Assembly (NCBI RefSeq): GCF_001458595.1
Contig: NZ_LN890328.1
Location: 1,332,926-1,396,925, forward strand
DNA: 64,000 bases
Source of the DNA: Clostridium neonatale
Lineage (GTDB): Bacteria > Bacillota > Clostridia > Clostridiales > Clostridiaceae
Direction: 5' to 3'
Part shown: positions 19,007 to 27,361 of the stretch, piece after piece
How positions within the stretch are numbered: position 1 is the first letter of the stretch
How the letters are laid out: each line of letters starts with the position of its first letter
Translations under genes and position numbers: made by a program
The notes under the pieces: generated by a model
The model's database searches: none
Told to the model about the DNA's origin: nothing
The model's input: the letters and a program-made list of their open reading frames with translations, nothing else

Positions 19007-20542
19007 CTATTCTTCCTTCCACTTATATAAAACGATAATACTTCTTATTGTCTCTTCAAATATTCGGTCACATTTTGCAATAGGTATTATTGTCTTTTCA
19101 GCAGCTGAAACATATCCCTCATACTTTGCAAGCTTTGCCCAGTTTTCAAGATTTCTTGGTGATATGACCATATCAAGTTCTTCATTTTCAATTTTTCTCT
19201 TAATTTTATTAAAAACACTTATTATTTTTTCTACCATTGGTTCACATTGAGGTACACGCGATATAAGCATCCTTCTTATTGATTTATCTGAAAGTTCTCC
19301 TATTTCAATTATATTATTAAACCTGTTGTATAGTGCTTGGTTCAATTCTCGTGTACCGTAATAACCTATATTCATTGTTGCAAAAAATCTAAAATTCTTA
19401 TGCCTTTTAACAATTTCACCATTATCAAGCCTTACAAATCCATTATCATCTAATAATGAATTCAAAAATGCCAGATATTGAGGCTTTGCAAAATTTATTT
19501 CTTCAAATATTACAGCTCCGCCTTCCCTTACTGCCTTTGTTACAAAACTTTCCTTAAATACTATCTTATCATCTTCAGGTATATACTTTCCAAGTATGTA
19601 TTCATCAAGATTTTCTGTGCAGTTAATTGTATCCATTATTGGAATGCCTGTCTCCTGACATATAAGTTTACAACTTATTGTTTTTCCTGTTCCAGATGGT
19701 CCATGAAGCAAAACAGCTAAGGTATCTCCTTCAGTTACTGCATTACATACACTTTTTAACTTCCATGGCAGAATAAATTCATCTGATAGCTTTGGTATGA
19801 GGTTTCTGTATTGCTCAGAAAATTCATCAACATTGAACTTTATTACTTTTTCATGTAATCTTATGCTATTATCTTCTTTATTATCCTGAACAATTTTATT
19901 TATGCTGCTATATGATTTTAATCTGCTTATATCATAATCAGAAATATCTTCATATATAACATTGTAATCATAATTTTTATGATTTTGATAAATATCTTCA
20001 TGGAGATTTGCAAACAGATCTACGGAAGGACTCTTTATATATTCATTAAATAATTTGCTGTAATCTTCATTGAATCTGCTTTCTTTAGCAATAATAACTG
20101 CAATACATGGCAAGAGCTTGTATAGTGGATGAAGATGCTCCATATCTCCACGTATATATTCATTATTCATATCATAAGCAGCAATTCTTATAGTTTCCAT
20201 ATCAAAAAATGCTTTATAATTGTAAATGTTGTACTGTACCACCCCATTTTCACGCCAGTCATCCTGTATATTTATATTTGCAAAAAATATCCTGTTATCA
20301 TCTGAAAAATATATATCACCAATTTTTTCTGTGTTCCCTTTGTTTATTTCCACAATCATTGATGATAATAATGAAAGAGCTTCTCCTATGGGCTGACATA
20401 AAGTTGTTTTTGGTGGAATCAATTCATTCTTCGGATGAATATAGTACTGTGTCGCATCAGACAAATGCCTGAATCCAAATCCTTTATAAATGCTGTCACT
20501 GTTTTTTCTTTTTATTCTATAAGCTGTCTTAAAAATGTACAT
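19007..20542 (-). CDS. MoxR-type AAA+ ATPase
   Basis: A 511-residue protein with an N-terminal region of about 240 residues that I do not recognise and a C-terminal AAA+ module: Walker A GPSGTGKT at 281-288, Walker B AVIFEEIN at 343-350, sensor-1-like ATMN near 388-391 and an arginine-finger region around ALYNRFNN. This is the MoxR/NirQ branch (AAA_5), whose members work with VWA proteins; the VWA partner is the next gene. The ATG has a GAGGG site 10 nt upstream. Together the two genes form a stand-alone operon of about 3.5 kb that ends at the hairpin near 16.9 kb. The long N-terminal extension is unusual for MoxR proteins. Confidence 0.85.
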   Translation of the reverse strand: MYIFKTAYRIKRKNSDSIYKGFGFRHLSDATQYYIHPKNELIPPKTTLCQPIGEALSLLSSMIVEINKGNTEKIGDIYFSDDNRIFFANINIQDDWRENGVVQYNIYNYKAFFDMETIRIAAYDMNNEYIRGDMEHLHPLYKLLPCIAVIIAKESRFNEDYSKLFNEYIKSPSVDLFANLHEDIYQNHKNYDYNVIYEDISDYDISRLKSYSSINKIVQDNKEDNSIRLHEKVIKFNVDEFSEQYRNLIPKLSDEFILPWKLKSVCNAVTEGDTLAVLLHGPSGTGKTISCKLICQETGIPIMDTINCTENLDEYILGKYIPEDDKIVFKESFVTKAVREGGAVIFEEINFAKPQYLAFLNSLLDDNGFVRLDNGEIVKRHKNFRFFATMNIGYYGTRELNQALYNRFNNIIEIGELSDKSIRRMLISRVPQCEPMVEKIISVFNKIKRKIENEELDMVISPRNLENWAKLAKYEGYVSAAEKTIIPIAKCDRIFEETIRSIIVLYKWKEE

Positions 20543-20677
20543 TGATGATAGCCCTCTCTTAAATTCTAATTTATCGAATATAAATTTTTAGCATAATTTA
20601 AATTAATGCATAATATATGAATATTTTACCACATAATTTATTTAAATTTTAATTATCATTCCACATTTTAATTTGTA

Positions 20678-21208
20678 TTACATTGTTGTTTCAATTTCAA
20701 ATCCATATTCATGTAATATAAAATCATCATCAATTACTTCATCATAAATTCCTTCTGCCTTTTTAAATCCATTCTTTATATAAAGATTTATTGCAGGCTC
20801 ATTTTCATCAACAACAAACAGCCTCAAATATTTAGCCTTTTTATGATTTGCAAGTGCAATAGCCTTCTTTAACATTACACTTCCCATTCCTTTTTTTAAA
20901 TAATTGACATTAATTCCAAAACGGTCAATATATAAGGCTTTAGCATGTTTATTCTCCCATTTTATATATTCTTCGCCAGCATTTGAATCACATAAAGCAA
21001 ATGCTCCAATTATTTCATTATTTTTTACTAAAATATAAAGACGATTATTTTCAATATCCTCCTTAAGAAATTCACATGGATAAATGTCATCCCAAATTTC
21101 TAAATTATTACTATTCATATTATCAACAATCTTTTTGTATATAAATTTAAGTTGTGATAAGTCATCTATACTAGCTAGTCTCAAAAACACTTTTAAGTAC
21201 AATTCCAT
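20678..21208 (-). CDS. GNAT family N-acetyltransferase
   Basis: About 176 residues with the GNAT fold: ILVKNNEIIGAFAL (strand 4), then the acetyl-CoA loop region YLKKGMGSVMLKKAI (Q/RxxGxG/A variant KKGMGS) and LRLFVVDENEPAINLYIKNGF typical of the C-terminal strand and helix. The substrate cannot be told. I start it at the ATG at 21208, which has GGAGG 8 nt upstream; an ATG at 21229 is possible but has no ribosome site. Its 5' end overlaps the last 38 bases of the MazG-like gene, and its ribosome site lies inside that gene, so translation was probably coupled. Confidence 0.85.
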   Translation of the reverse strand: MELYLKVFLRLASIDDLSQLKFIYKKIVDNMNSNNLEIWDDIYPCEFLKEDIENNRLYILVKNNEIIGAFALCDSNAGEEYIKWENKHAKALYIDRFGINVNYLKKGMGSVMLKKAIALANHKKAKYLRLFVVDENEPAINLYIKNGFKKAEGIYDEVIDDDFILHEYGFEIETTM

Positions 21209-21499
21209 CTTTAAATCCTCCACGCTCATTAAGCTTTTTATTCCTAGCTTTTAATAAATCGTCTTCACTATATCCAAGTGCTTCTGCAAGTCCAAATAAA
21301 ACTTCCATAACATCTGCAAGCTCTTCTAAATTTTGTCTTCTAGATATTCATTTACTTCTTCATTTAATTTATCTTCTAATAAACTGTATTTTTCCTTTTC
21401 ATGTGCAATTATAATTTCACATGTCTTTCCTGAAGATTTAATTATCTCTGGAATTTTATCACGTACTAATTTATTGTATCCCTTTATACCTTGACTCAT
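21171..21499 (-). pseudogene. MazG-like nucleoside triphosphate pyrophosphohydrolase, frameshifted
   Basis: The first part reads YNKLVRDKIPEII...EEVNEYLEDK, typical of clostridial phosphoribosyl-ATP/MazG-like house-cleaning pyrophosphohydrolases. It then stops, while the next frame continues at once with NLEELADVMEVL and on to FKDGIVLKSV, ending at 21171. The break is in an A-run (T-run 21331-21334 on the plus strand) one base short of keeping the frame. It may be a real inactivating mutation, programmed slippage or a sequencing error. The start at 21499 has AGGAGAT upstream. A 20-codon copy of its tail lies at 16948-17010. Confidence 0.75.
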
Positions 21500-21603
21500 A
21501 TATTTTATCTCCTGCAATGTAAAATATTAAATTTATCGAAAAACACTATAATTTCTTAAATTCATAATTTTATGTTTTTTGAACTTTTAGGAGTTTTCTT
21601 TAA

Positions 21604-21734
21604 AAAATCATGTTTTTTCATTTTTATCAAAAATTATATAAATCAGCTTTATTTATATTTTATCATGAATAACTAATATATCTACAAATATTAAAAGCAG
21701 ATAAGATTAACTTTTAATACTCTTACCTGCTTTT
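21604..21734. repeat. Dispersed 131-bp repeat, copy 1 (ends in terminator hairpin)
   Basis: This segment and 23251-23381 are equal in length and clearly alike throughout (shared TTTATCAAAAATTATATAA, CTTTATTTATATTTTATC and AAAAGCAGATAA blocks). The right part is a hairpin (AAAAGCAGATAAGA at 21693-21706 with TCTTACCTGCTTTT at 21721-21734) that can end the Rpn gene on the minus strand or transcripts from the left. A related hairpin follows the Uma2 gene at 53.47 kb. Confidence 0.65.
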
Positions 21735-21745
21735 TTCACCTTATT

Positions 21746-22786
21746 TTAATTTTTCTCACATTCTTGCCTAATTTTTTTAACTAAATCTAGTGAAACATTT
21801 GCAATTTTACAAATAATATCATCATTTAATCCATTATTTATAGAATTTCTAACAACTTCTAGTTTGCTTTTTTCAATGCCTTCCTTTCTACCCTCTTTTC
21901 TTCCTTCTTTTCTTCCCTCTTCTATTCCCTCTTTTCTTCCCTCTTCTATTCCTTCCTCTCTGCCTTCTTTTTTAGCATTTTCTTTCATTTCATCTAATAT
22001 AAAAGCATTTCTTGCAACCATAAGTTCTACCTCCCTTTTATCCGCTTCTAAAATCTTTATGGCAGATTCTGCAAGTGGATCAACTACAGTGTTTTTTATC
22101 CATTTTTTAATTGCTTTAATTTCAGCATCACTTAGTGAATTAAAATATAGTGCTATCACCTTTATTCTTTCTAAGAATTCTATTGCATCCATCTTTTGAT
22201 CTAATAAAAATATAGCTGCAGTTACATTTTTTAAATCTATAAGTGCATCTTTCTTTAATTTTTCATCATTACTTATATCAAAAATATCATATTCAAAATT
22301 TAAAATATTATTGCCAAAAAGCTCTTCATTATAAATCATCTTTCTAAACTGATTAGGTACATCCCATACCTGCTCACCATTATACAATACTATTGGAACT
22401 ATAGCTGGAATTTTCACATTTTTATCGTACTTTTTATGTTTAGTATTGACTGCATATTCTTTTAGTATTTCACACATATAAAATAATAATCTTAATGGCA
22501 TTGTATAATCTACACTTGATTGAAATTCTAAAAGAATATAAAAAACCACTTCACTATTATTTATATTAGCCTTATATACTATATCGGCTTCCCTTTCTTC
22601 ATAATCTGCTGTTATGTATGTATTATTAACTAATGTTAAATCTTCAGCCTTAAGATCTTTGCTCCAGTTAGCATTACTAATATTTTTAAATAAATCTAGA
22701 GCAACTTCACGTTTTGAATATAAGTCTTTATAGCTTTTATCGTGAATATGATGTATGTTCTTTTTATATTTTTCTTCGTTATTCAT
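21746..22786 (-). CDS. Rpn/YhgA-family PD-(D/E)XK nuclease-like protein
   Basis: A 346-residue protein of the Rpn (recombination-promoting nuclease, PF04754-like) family, often annotated as putative transposase. The N-terminal nuclease core shows EREADIVY near residue 63 and, about 20 residues on, ILLEFQSS, the D...ExQ pattern of this PD-(D/E)XK group. A C-terminal helical region contains a low-complexity block of GxxEG-type repeats (about 275-300) that makes its DNA repetitive (21.88-21.98 kb). GAGGAAG precedes the ATG. Rpn proteins of E. coli promote RecA-independent recombination. The nearby gene remnants and repeats fit such activity but do not prove it. Confidence 0.87.
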   Translation of the reverse strand: MNNEEKYKKNIHHIHDKSYKDLYSKREVALDLFKNISNANWSKDLKAEDLTLVNNTYITADYEEREADIVYKANINNSEVVFYILLEFQSSVDYTMPLRLLFYMCEILKEYAVNTKHKKYDKNVKIPAIVPIVLYNGEQVWDVPNQFRKMIYNEELFGNNILNFEYDIFDISNDEKLKKDALIDLKNVTAAIFLLDQKMDAIEFLERIKVIALYFNSLSDAEIKAIKKWIKNTVVDPLAESAIKILEADKREVELMVARNAFILDEMKENAKKEGREEGIEEGRKEGIEEGRKEGRKEGRKEGIEKSKLEVVRNSINNGLNDDIICKIANVSLDLVKKIRQECEKN

Positions 22787-22854
22787 TTTTTACTTCCTCA
22801 ATTTTATCTTTAGTGTAATTCTTAACTTAATTATAACTAATTAAACAACTCTGT

Positions 22855-23187
22855 TCAAGATTGACTCATATGAAGAACAGTCTCCATATCATCTGAAAGT
22901 TTATCATAATCATTTTCCTCTATACTAGATAAATACTCTTTTGAAAAATTATATTGTTCAATTGTCCCATTCCATTTACCTACAATAATAACCTCATTTT
23001 TATATTTAAATGCTGTATGGCTTAAACAAGTTCTTGCTACTAAATCATATTCTTTATTAGAATATGCTCCTGCTTTTCATGTCAGATACACAAGTATGTT
23101 GTTTTTATATTCTCCTTTATCAAATTTACCTTTTTGATATAACATAAATAATACAATTAGTATTACAGGCAAAAATAATAACTCCAT
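22855..23187 (-). pseudogene. Small membrane-anchored protein gene with in-frame TGA
   Basis: An ATG at 23187 opens a 110-codon frame: a hydrophobic N-terminus (MELLFLPVILIVLFMLYQ) then a soluble part including KAGAYSNKEYDLVARTCL and a stop at 22855. A single in-frame TGA at 23077-23079 splits it at codon 37. Both halves look coding in the same frame, so this is a recent nonsense mutation or a base error rather than chance. I do not recognise the family. It lies just upstream of the Rpn gene, on the same strand. Confidence 0.6.
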
Positions 23188-23250
23188 ACGATCGCCATCT
23201 TTTCTAATTATACTATTTTTTGTATTTTATAATTTTTTATATTTTTCTTA

Positions 23251-23381
23251 AAAAGTTACGTTTCTTCACTTTTATCAAAAATTATATAAGTCCGCTTTAT
23301 TTATATTTTATCATGAATCTCTAATATATCTATAAATATTAAAAGCAGATAAAATTAACTTTCAATAATCTTATCTGCTTC
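23251..23381. repeat. Dispersed 131-bp repeat, copy 2
   Basis: Second copy of the element at 21604-21734, including its hairpin (AAAAGCAGATAA with the complement ending CTTATCTGCTT). It lies between the broken gene at 22.9-23.2 kb and the endolysin. Confidence 0.65.
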
Positions 23382-23395
23382 TTACACTTTATTTT

Positions 23396-23460
23396 TTAAG
23401 CTTAATTAATTTCTTTTTCTGATAAACCTGTCCCTTCACTTATTAACTTAATTTACCAGT
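23396..23460. repeat. Left direct repeat bounding the phage-like island
   Basis: About 65 bases (starting TTTTTTAAGCTT and containing ATAAACCTGTC) that recur in the same orientation at 28852-28917 with about six differences. On the minus strand it can encode IKLISEGTGLSEKEIN, which looks like the tail of an Rpn-type protein, so the repeat may derive from a gene end. Confidence 0.6.
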
Positions 23461-23538
23461 ACTTGCTACATGTTTCATGTCCAGAAGCTTCCACCTGTCC
23501 AACTATAGTCTAAGCAGTTTCATTCCCTACCAAACATG

Positions 23539-24396
23539 CTACACAAAATATCTTCCACACAAAAATAATTCTGCTTCTGCCTTTCTTCTATTAACAAGCC
23601 CTGGAAGCACTTTCCCATCATACCCCTTAACATATCTTAAGAAGTTTTCTTTTATTATAGAATAATCTCTTATTGCATTTTTTATATTTTTCCAAAGAGT
23701 AGAATTTTCAAGTGTTATTATGCCACAATTAAATGAAAATGATATTAATGCTTCACGCTGAAACTTGTTTAGGTTAACATTATTTCTAGAGCATAAAATA
23801 TCAATTTCTTCTAAAAAGTTCTTAATATCCTTTCTAAATTCTTCATATGCTCTTTCTTTTGTAATAGTACCAAGTCTTGTCACTTCATTTCTTGTACATC
23901 CAATTCCTATTGTCTTTACACCGCTTGGACAATAATATGCATTGAGTCTGCAGCCTTCAAAGAAAGCTACAAATTTACAAAACTCGTCTGAAACTTCACC
24001 TTTACTTGAAATATTATAATTTAAATCCTCCTCTAGCCATACTCCATTATAATCAAACTTTTGATATTTGTTATTTATAAAAAATGTTCCATTACAATGC
24101 ATTGATCCTAGATTTTCTTCATCATATTCTTCAAAGTAATACCATAAATCTTTTAATTCAATCCATCCTGTACATATCTGCCCTTCATAAAATACTTTAT
24201 TATCCTTAACTGTTTCTTCATAAAATGCATAATACCAATTATTATCTCTTGTAGTCTGGAACCATCCTTTCACCATTCTTCCGTCTTTCTCTAAATAATA
24301 CATTCTATTTTCATGCTTTACCCATGTTGCATTAAGCTTTTTGCTGTTTTCATAGAAATACCAGTTTTCATCTTCTTTTACCCATTCTTTGCTCAA
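23539..24396 (-). CDS. GH24 endolysin (lysozyme) with N-terminal cell-wall-binding repeats
   Basis: A 285-residue protein. The N-terminal 120 residues consist of aromatic/glycine cell-wall-binding repeats (WVKEDENWYFYE, MVKGWFQ, CTGWIE...LWYYFEE). The C-terminal half is a GH24 muramidase with catalytic pattern E147-x8-C156-x5-T162 in FFEGC...TIGIGCT, the Glu-Cys-Thr variant of the T4 lysozyme triad. There is no signal peptide, so release would need a holin; a YvrJ-type membrane peptide is encoded 4 kb away in the same island. It cleaves peptidoglycan. A close paralogue with a missing N-terminus lies at 59483-60247. The lone position of a lysis gene here marks a reduced prophage or a lysis/export cassette. 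Confidence 0.88.
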   Translation of the reverse strand: MSKEWVKEDENWYFYENSKKLNATWVKHENRMYYLEKDGRMVKGWFQTTRDNNWYYAFYEETVKDNKVFYEGQICTGWIELKDLWYYFEEYDEENLGSMHCNGTFFINNKYQKFDYNGVWLEEDLNYNISSKGEVSDEFCKFVAFFEGCRLNAYYCPSGVKTIGIGCTRNEVTRLGTITKERAYEEFRKDIKNFLEEIDILCSRNNVNLNKFQREALISFSFNCGIITLENSTLWKNIKNAIRDYSIIKENFLRYVKGYDGKVLPGLVNRRKAEAELFLCGRYFV

Positions 24397-24423
24397 TACC
24401 TATTCCCCCATATATAAAAATTT

Positions 24424-24569
24424 TTAATTTATGTTAAGCAATACCCTTTTCATTTTTTCATCATATATAAGTTCTAATAAATTTTCTACGTTAAGCATAT
24501 ATAATCTGTCTTGCTTTGGTGCAAATTTAAATGAATAATCATAATTAGAAGATATATATTAACCTTCAC
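24424..24569 (-). pseudogene. Small gene remnant, probably frameshifted
   Basis: A ribosome site (TTGGAGGC) precedes GTG-AAG-GTT-AAT-ATA, and one base out of phase follows a coding-like frame including YDYSFKFAPKQDRLYMLNVE, ending with a stop at 24424. One missing base near 24553 would join them into a protein of about 48 residues. I do not recognise it. It lies between the endolysin and the DnaD-like gene. Confidence 0.35.
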
Positions 24570-24683
24570 ATTAATGAAAGCCTCCAAAATATAACAACAT
24601 TTATTTAAAACATCTGCATATAAGTAATTACGTTACAATATCCCAATTTTAAAATTTTTATGATCAGTATTAAAACTCATTTA

Positions 24684-25562
24684 TTACTTCCACCCTAGAA
24701 GTTTCTCTTCAAGATCATCATAATCATATTTCCTGGCTTCAAAATTGTTAAACCTAAGTTTAGGCTTTTCTCTAGATATTTCAATACAGCCATCAGATGA
24801 AATACCAAGCTCTTCTTCTGGATATCCGTTTTTTGTCCAATTTTTCAATATGCCTTTTATATAATTTATATCATGCTTATTTTTTTCAATTGCTTTTATT
24901 GCTGCAAGAAGTATATATCTTTCATCATGAACATCTAAAAGCTTTTGAAGGACAGAGACAGATAACCCTTTTGTATTAATGCCAAACTCTTTAAGCTTTT
25001 TTAATAAATCATCTGTATTTTTATTTTCTTCTTTTTCTTCTACTAATTTCTCATTCTTAATTTCTTCATTCTCTTTCTGAGTCTCTTTCTCTTTCTCATC
25101 CATTACATTACCATTACAATCATCATTACAATTTTTATCTATACTTTCTTCCTTATTCTCATTACCTTCATGACCCTCAAGTTTCTTCTTTTCTCTAAAT
25201 CTTTTAACTCTTTCTTTATTCATTTCCTTTGCACGCTTCATGCCTTCAACATTTTGATACTTTTCCCAATTGCATATTCTTATGATATTGTTTTGTGATA
25301 CATCTATCATTTTTAACGATGATAGTGTCTTTAAGGCTTCACTTATTTCCTCAACAGTTATATCAAATACTACACTTAACATTTCATTTGTATATGGAAT
25401 ATCTTCATTTAAATAAATAAATCCATAATCATTAACCTTTCCAGCCTGAGTGAGAAGTTTAAGCCATATCAAAAGTTTTATTGCGCCATCTGGCATTGAT
25501 AATATTATTCTTATCTTTTCATCTTCAAACATTCTAGTTGAAAGCTTTATCCAGTCTATCAT
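24684..25562 (-). CDS. Phage replisome organizer / DnaD-like protein
   Basis: About 292 residues. The first 120 residues (MIDWIKLSTRMFEDEKIRIIL, with a winged-helix-like region to ICNWEKYQN) match the N-terminal domain of phage replisome organizers. A charged low-complexity linker (about 125-185) leads to a C-terminal DnaD-like domain (DDLLKKLKEFGINTKGLS...YIKGILKNW, with the YIxxILxxW motif). Such proteins load helicase at phage or plasmid origins. I start it at the ATG at 25562, with GAGGGG about 9 nt upstream, rather than at 25601. It supports a prophage origin of the island, although no terminase, capsid or integrase is present. Confidence 0.82.
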   Translation of the reverse strand: MIDWIKLSTRMFEDEKIRIILSMPDGAIKLLIWLKLLTQAGKVNDYGFIYLNEDIPYTNEMLSVVFDITVEEISEALKTLSSLKMIDVSQNNIIRICNWEKYQNVEGMKRAKEMNKERVKRFREKKKLEGHEGNENKEESIDKNCNDDCNGNVMDEKEKETQKENEEIKNEKLVEEKEENKNTDDLLKKLKEFGINTKGLSVSVLQKLLDVHDERYILLAAIKAIEKNKHDINYIKGILKNWTKNGYPEEELGISSDGCIEISREKPKLRFNNFEARKYDYDDLEEKLLGWK

Positions 25563-25688
25563 TTTATATCTACCCCTCACTTTTATATAGTAATTTTTCA
25601 CATAGCTTAACTAATGATACCTGCTAAGTATACTTTTTTCCTGCCCTTTACATACTAATAATCAATGCAATAATTCAGCCTTTAAAAA

Positions 25689-25750
25689 AAGACCATCTTA
25701 AATCTGTTTTCATATACAAAGATATATTATCTACATATTTAAGATGGTCT
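25689..25750 (-). terminator. Strong intrinsic terminator
   Basis: Arms AAGACCATCTTAAAT and ATTTAAGATGGTCT (25689-25703, 25737-25750), followed on the minus strand by seven T. It ends the transcript of the gene at 25774-26166. Confidence 0.8.
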
Positions 25751-25773
25751 AAAGAGTATTTTTTAACCTAGTT

Positions 25774-26166
25774 TTACATTTTAGAATATCGTTCAAATCC
25801 ATTCCATGAAGGTATAAGATTTAAGGTATTACATGCTTTTATATATTCTCTAAATTTCTTTGACTTTATTTCATCTATACTTTCTTCACTTATTTCATCT
25901 TCTGCATTTTCTAATTTTTCAATTGTTTTTTCCTTTGCAGCATCTTTATTTGCAGTTTTATTTTTACTTTTGCTCATCTTTTTATTAGCTTCAGGAACAT
26001 CTACCAAAAGCTCAATTACTTCTGTTTCATCCTCTTCATTTATTTCCCCAATTCTGTCTCCAATCATTATTACTGATTCAGCATCTTTATTATCTTCTAA
26101 GCCTAAATCAAATGATTTAATAACTGTTTCTGTATTTAAACTTTTAAGATCGTTTACTCCACCCAT
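25774..26166 (-). CDS. Uncharacterised acidic/lysine-rich protein of phage-like island
   Basis: About 130 residues starting MGGVNDLKSLNTETV, with AAGGAG 8 nt before the ATG at 26166. It is rich in Glu, Lys and Asp, with a KMSKSKNKTANKDAA basic patch and a short C-terminal segment (REYIKACNTLNLIPSWNGFERY) that looks folded. I do not recognise a family. It lies between the DnaD-like gene and the small HTH gene, on the same strand, and has its own terminator. Confidence 0.65.
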   Translation of the reverse strand: MGGVNDLKSLNTETVIKSFDLGLEDNKDAESVIMIGDRIGEINEEDETEVIELLVDVPEANKKMSKSKNKTANKDAAKEKTIEKLENAEDEISEESIDEIKSKKFREYIKACNTLNLIPSWNGFERYSKM

Positions 26167-26327
26167 AATAATTCTCCTTACATACCACAACAATTTCTAT
26201 TTATCTTCTATACCATTATCTTTGTCCACTTAATTTACCTATTAATATAACTTACTAAAATATTTTTAGAATCATACACTCCCTAACTTACAGCTTTTTA
26301 TTTAATTTCAAAAATCGTTTACAAATA

Positions 26328-26528
26328 TCATAAATAATCATACAGGACAATATTAAATCGTAGTTTTATTATGACACTGTCCCGTGATGAAAAATCAGCT
26401 CCTCTTCCATTTAAAGCCTTATTTATAAATGACAGTGACTTTCCTAATATTTCGGCTAATTTCTTTTGTGTTATTTTCATTTTAGATAAAAATTTTTTAA
26501 AATCTTCATATGGCTTATTATTATTCAC
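26328..26528 (-). CDS. Small HTH DNA-binding protein
   Basis: A 66-residue protein with a helix-turn-helix resembling phage Cro/XRE types (ITQKKLAEILGKSLSFINKALNG, described here in parts: recognition helix SLSFINKALNG). The C-terminus is short and hydrophobic. It diverges from the XRE repressor gene at 26782, the usual layout of a phage genetic switch; the 250 bp between them would carry both promoters. A GGGAGAG-type ribosome site precedes the ATG. Confidence 0.65.
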   Translation of the reverse strand: MNNNKPYEDFKKFLSKMKITQKKLAEILGKSLSFINKALNGRGADFSSRDSVIIKLRFNIVLYDYL

Positions 26529-26781
26529 ATAGACTCTCTCCCTTCTATATTTTTTATAATGATTATTAAGTTAACCTCCTTTCAAATATTCCTTTTATAG
26601 CTGTTATTTTTTATAAATTATTCAAATATTTGTGTCACATTGGTTAATTTAAATTATACTGATTTTTGTGTCTATGTCAACAACTTTATTGAAATTTTTC
26701 CCAATTCCATATTGCTTTTTAAAATTTATAAATATATACTTATCATAGTATTATTAATTAATAATTAATTGTGGAGGAAAA

Positions 26782-27189
26782 ATGAATATTACAGGCACTA
26801 TTCTAAAAAATTTAAGAATGAAAAAACATCTTACACTTGAAGAATTAGCTAATGAATTAAATGATAAGTTTGATATAAACATAACACGCAGTATGTTATC
26901 TAAATGGGAAACTGGGAAGTCAGCCCCTGTATATGGGCATTTAAAACGTTTAGCTACATATTTTAACGTAACTACTGATTTTTTGCTTGGTTTTAGTGAT
27001 GATAACTTTCAGAATATAGATATTGACTTAGATACTCCCAAACGAATAAGAAAGACTAAAAAATCTTATGAAATAGACAATATCATTGAAACTTTGAACA
27101 ATGATAAATTTACTTCAAAACATATAGCCTTAATACAATATTATATACGCTTTTTAGAATATGAAATCGATAATAATATAATAAAATAG
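26782..27189 (+). CDS. XRE-family transcriptional regulator (repressor-like)
   Basis: A 135-residue protein with an N-terminal XRE/Cro-CI helix-turn-helix (residues about 6-70: LRMKKHLTLEELANEL...MLSKWETGKSAP, then LATYFNVTTDFLLG) and a C-terminal helical tail likely used for dimerisation. GTGGAGG lies 7 nt before the ATG. It faces the 66-residue HTH gene and precedes the sigma-factor gene cluster, so it probably sets the on/off state of the island. Confidence 0.88.
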   Translation: MNITGTILKNLRMKKHLTLEELANELNDKFDINITRSMLSKWETGKSAPVYGHLKRLATYFNVTTDFLLGFSDDNFQNIDIDLDTPKRIRKTKKSYEIDNIIETLNNDKFTSKHIALIQYYIRFLEYEIDNNIIK

Positions 27190-27214
27190 CTCTATTTAAC
27201 ATATTTCTTAATAA

Positions 27215-27244
27215 CAATACTGTGATATATTTTTTTCAGTATTG
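27215..27244 (+). terminator. Hairpin after the XRE gene
   Basis: Arms CAATACTG (27215-27222) and CAGTATTG (27237-27244) with a T-rich loop. The stem is short, so it is a weak terminator at best. It lies between the repressor and the sigma-factor gene. Confidence 0.45.
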
Positions 27245-27361
27245 TGTTTACATACCTATTAATTATTCTTTTTAATACTTTTTTTAAAAAAGTGTTTACT
27301 AAAATATTCTTAAATCATATATCCCTAATGTAAGCAATTATAAAAATTTAGGAGGGATTAT

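Noticed and set aside
21864..22199. Plus-strand frame rich in Pro/Ser in the Rpn gene
   Set aside because: It is the antisense of the GxxEG repeat block of the Rpn protein.
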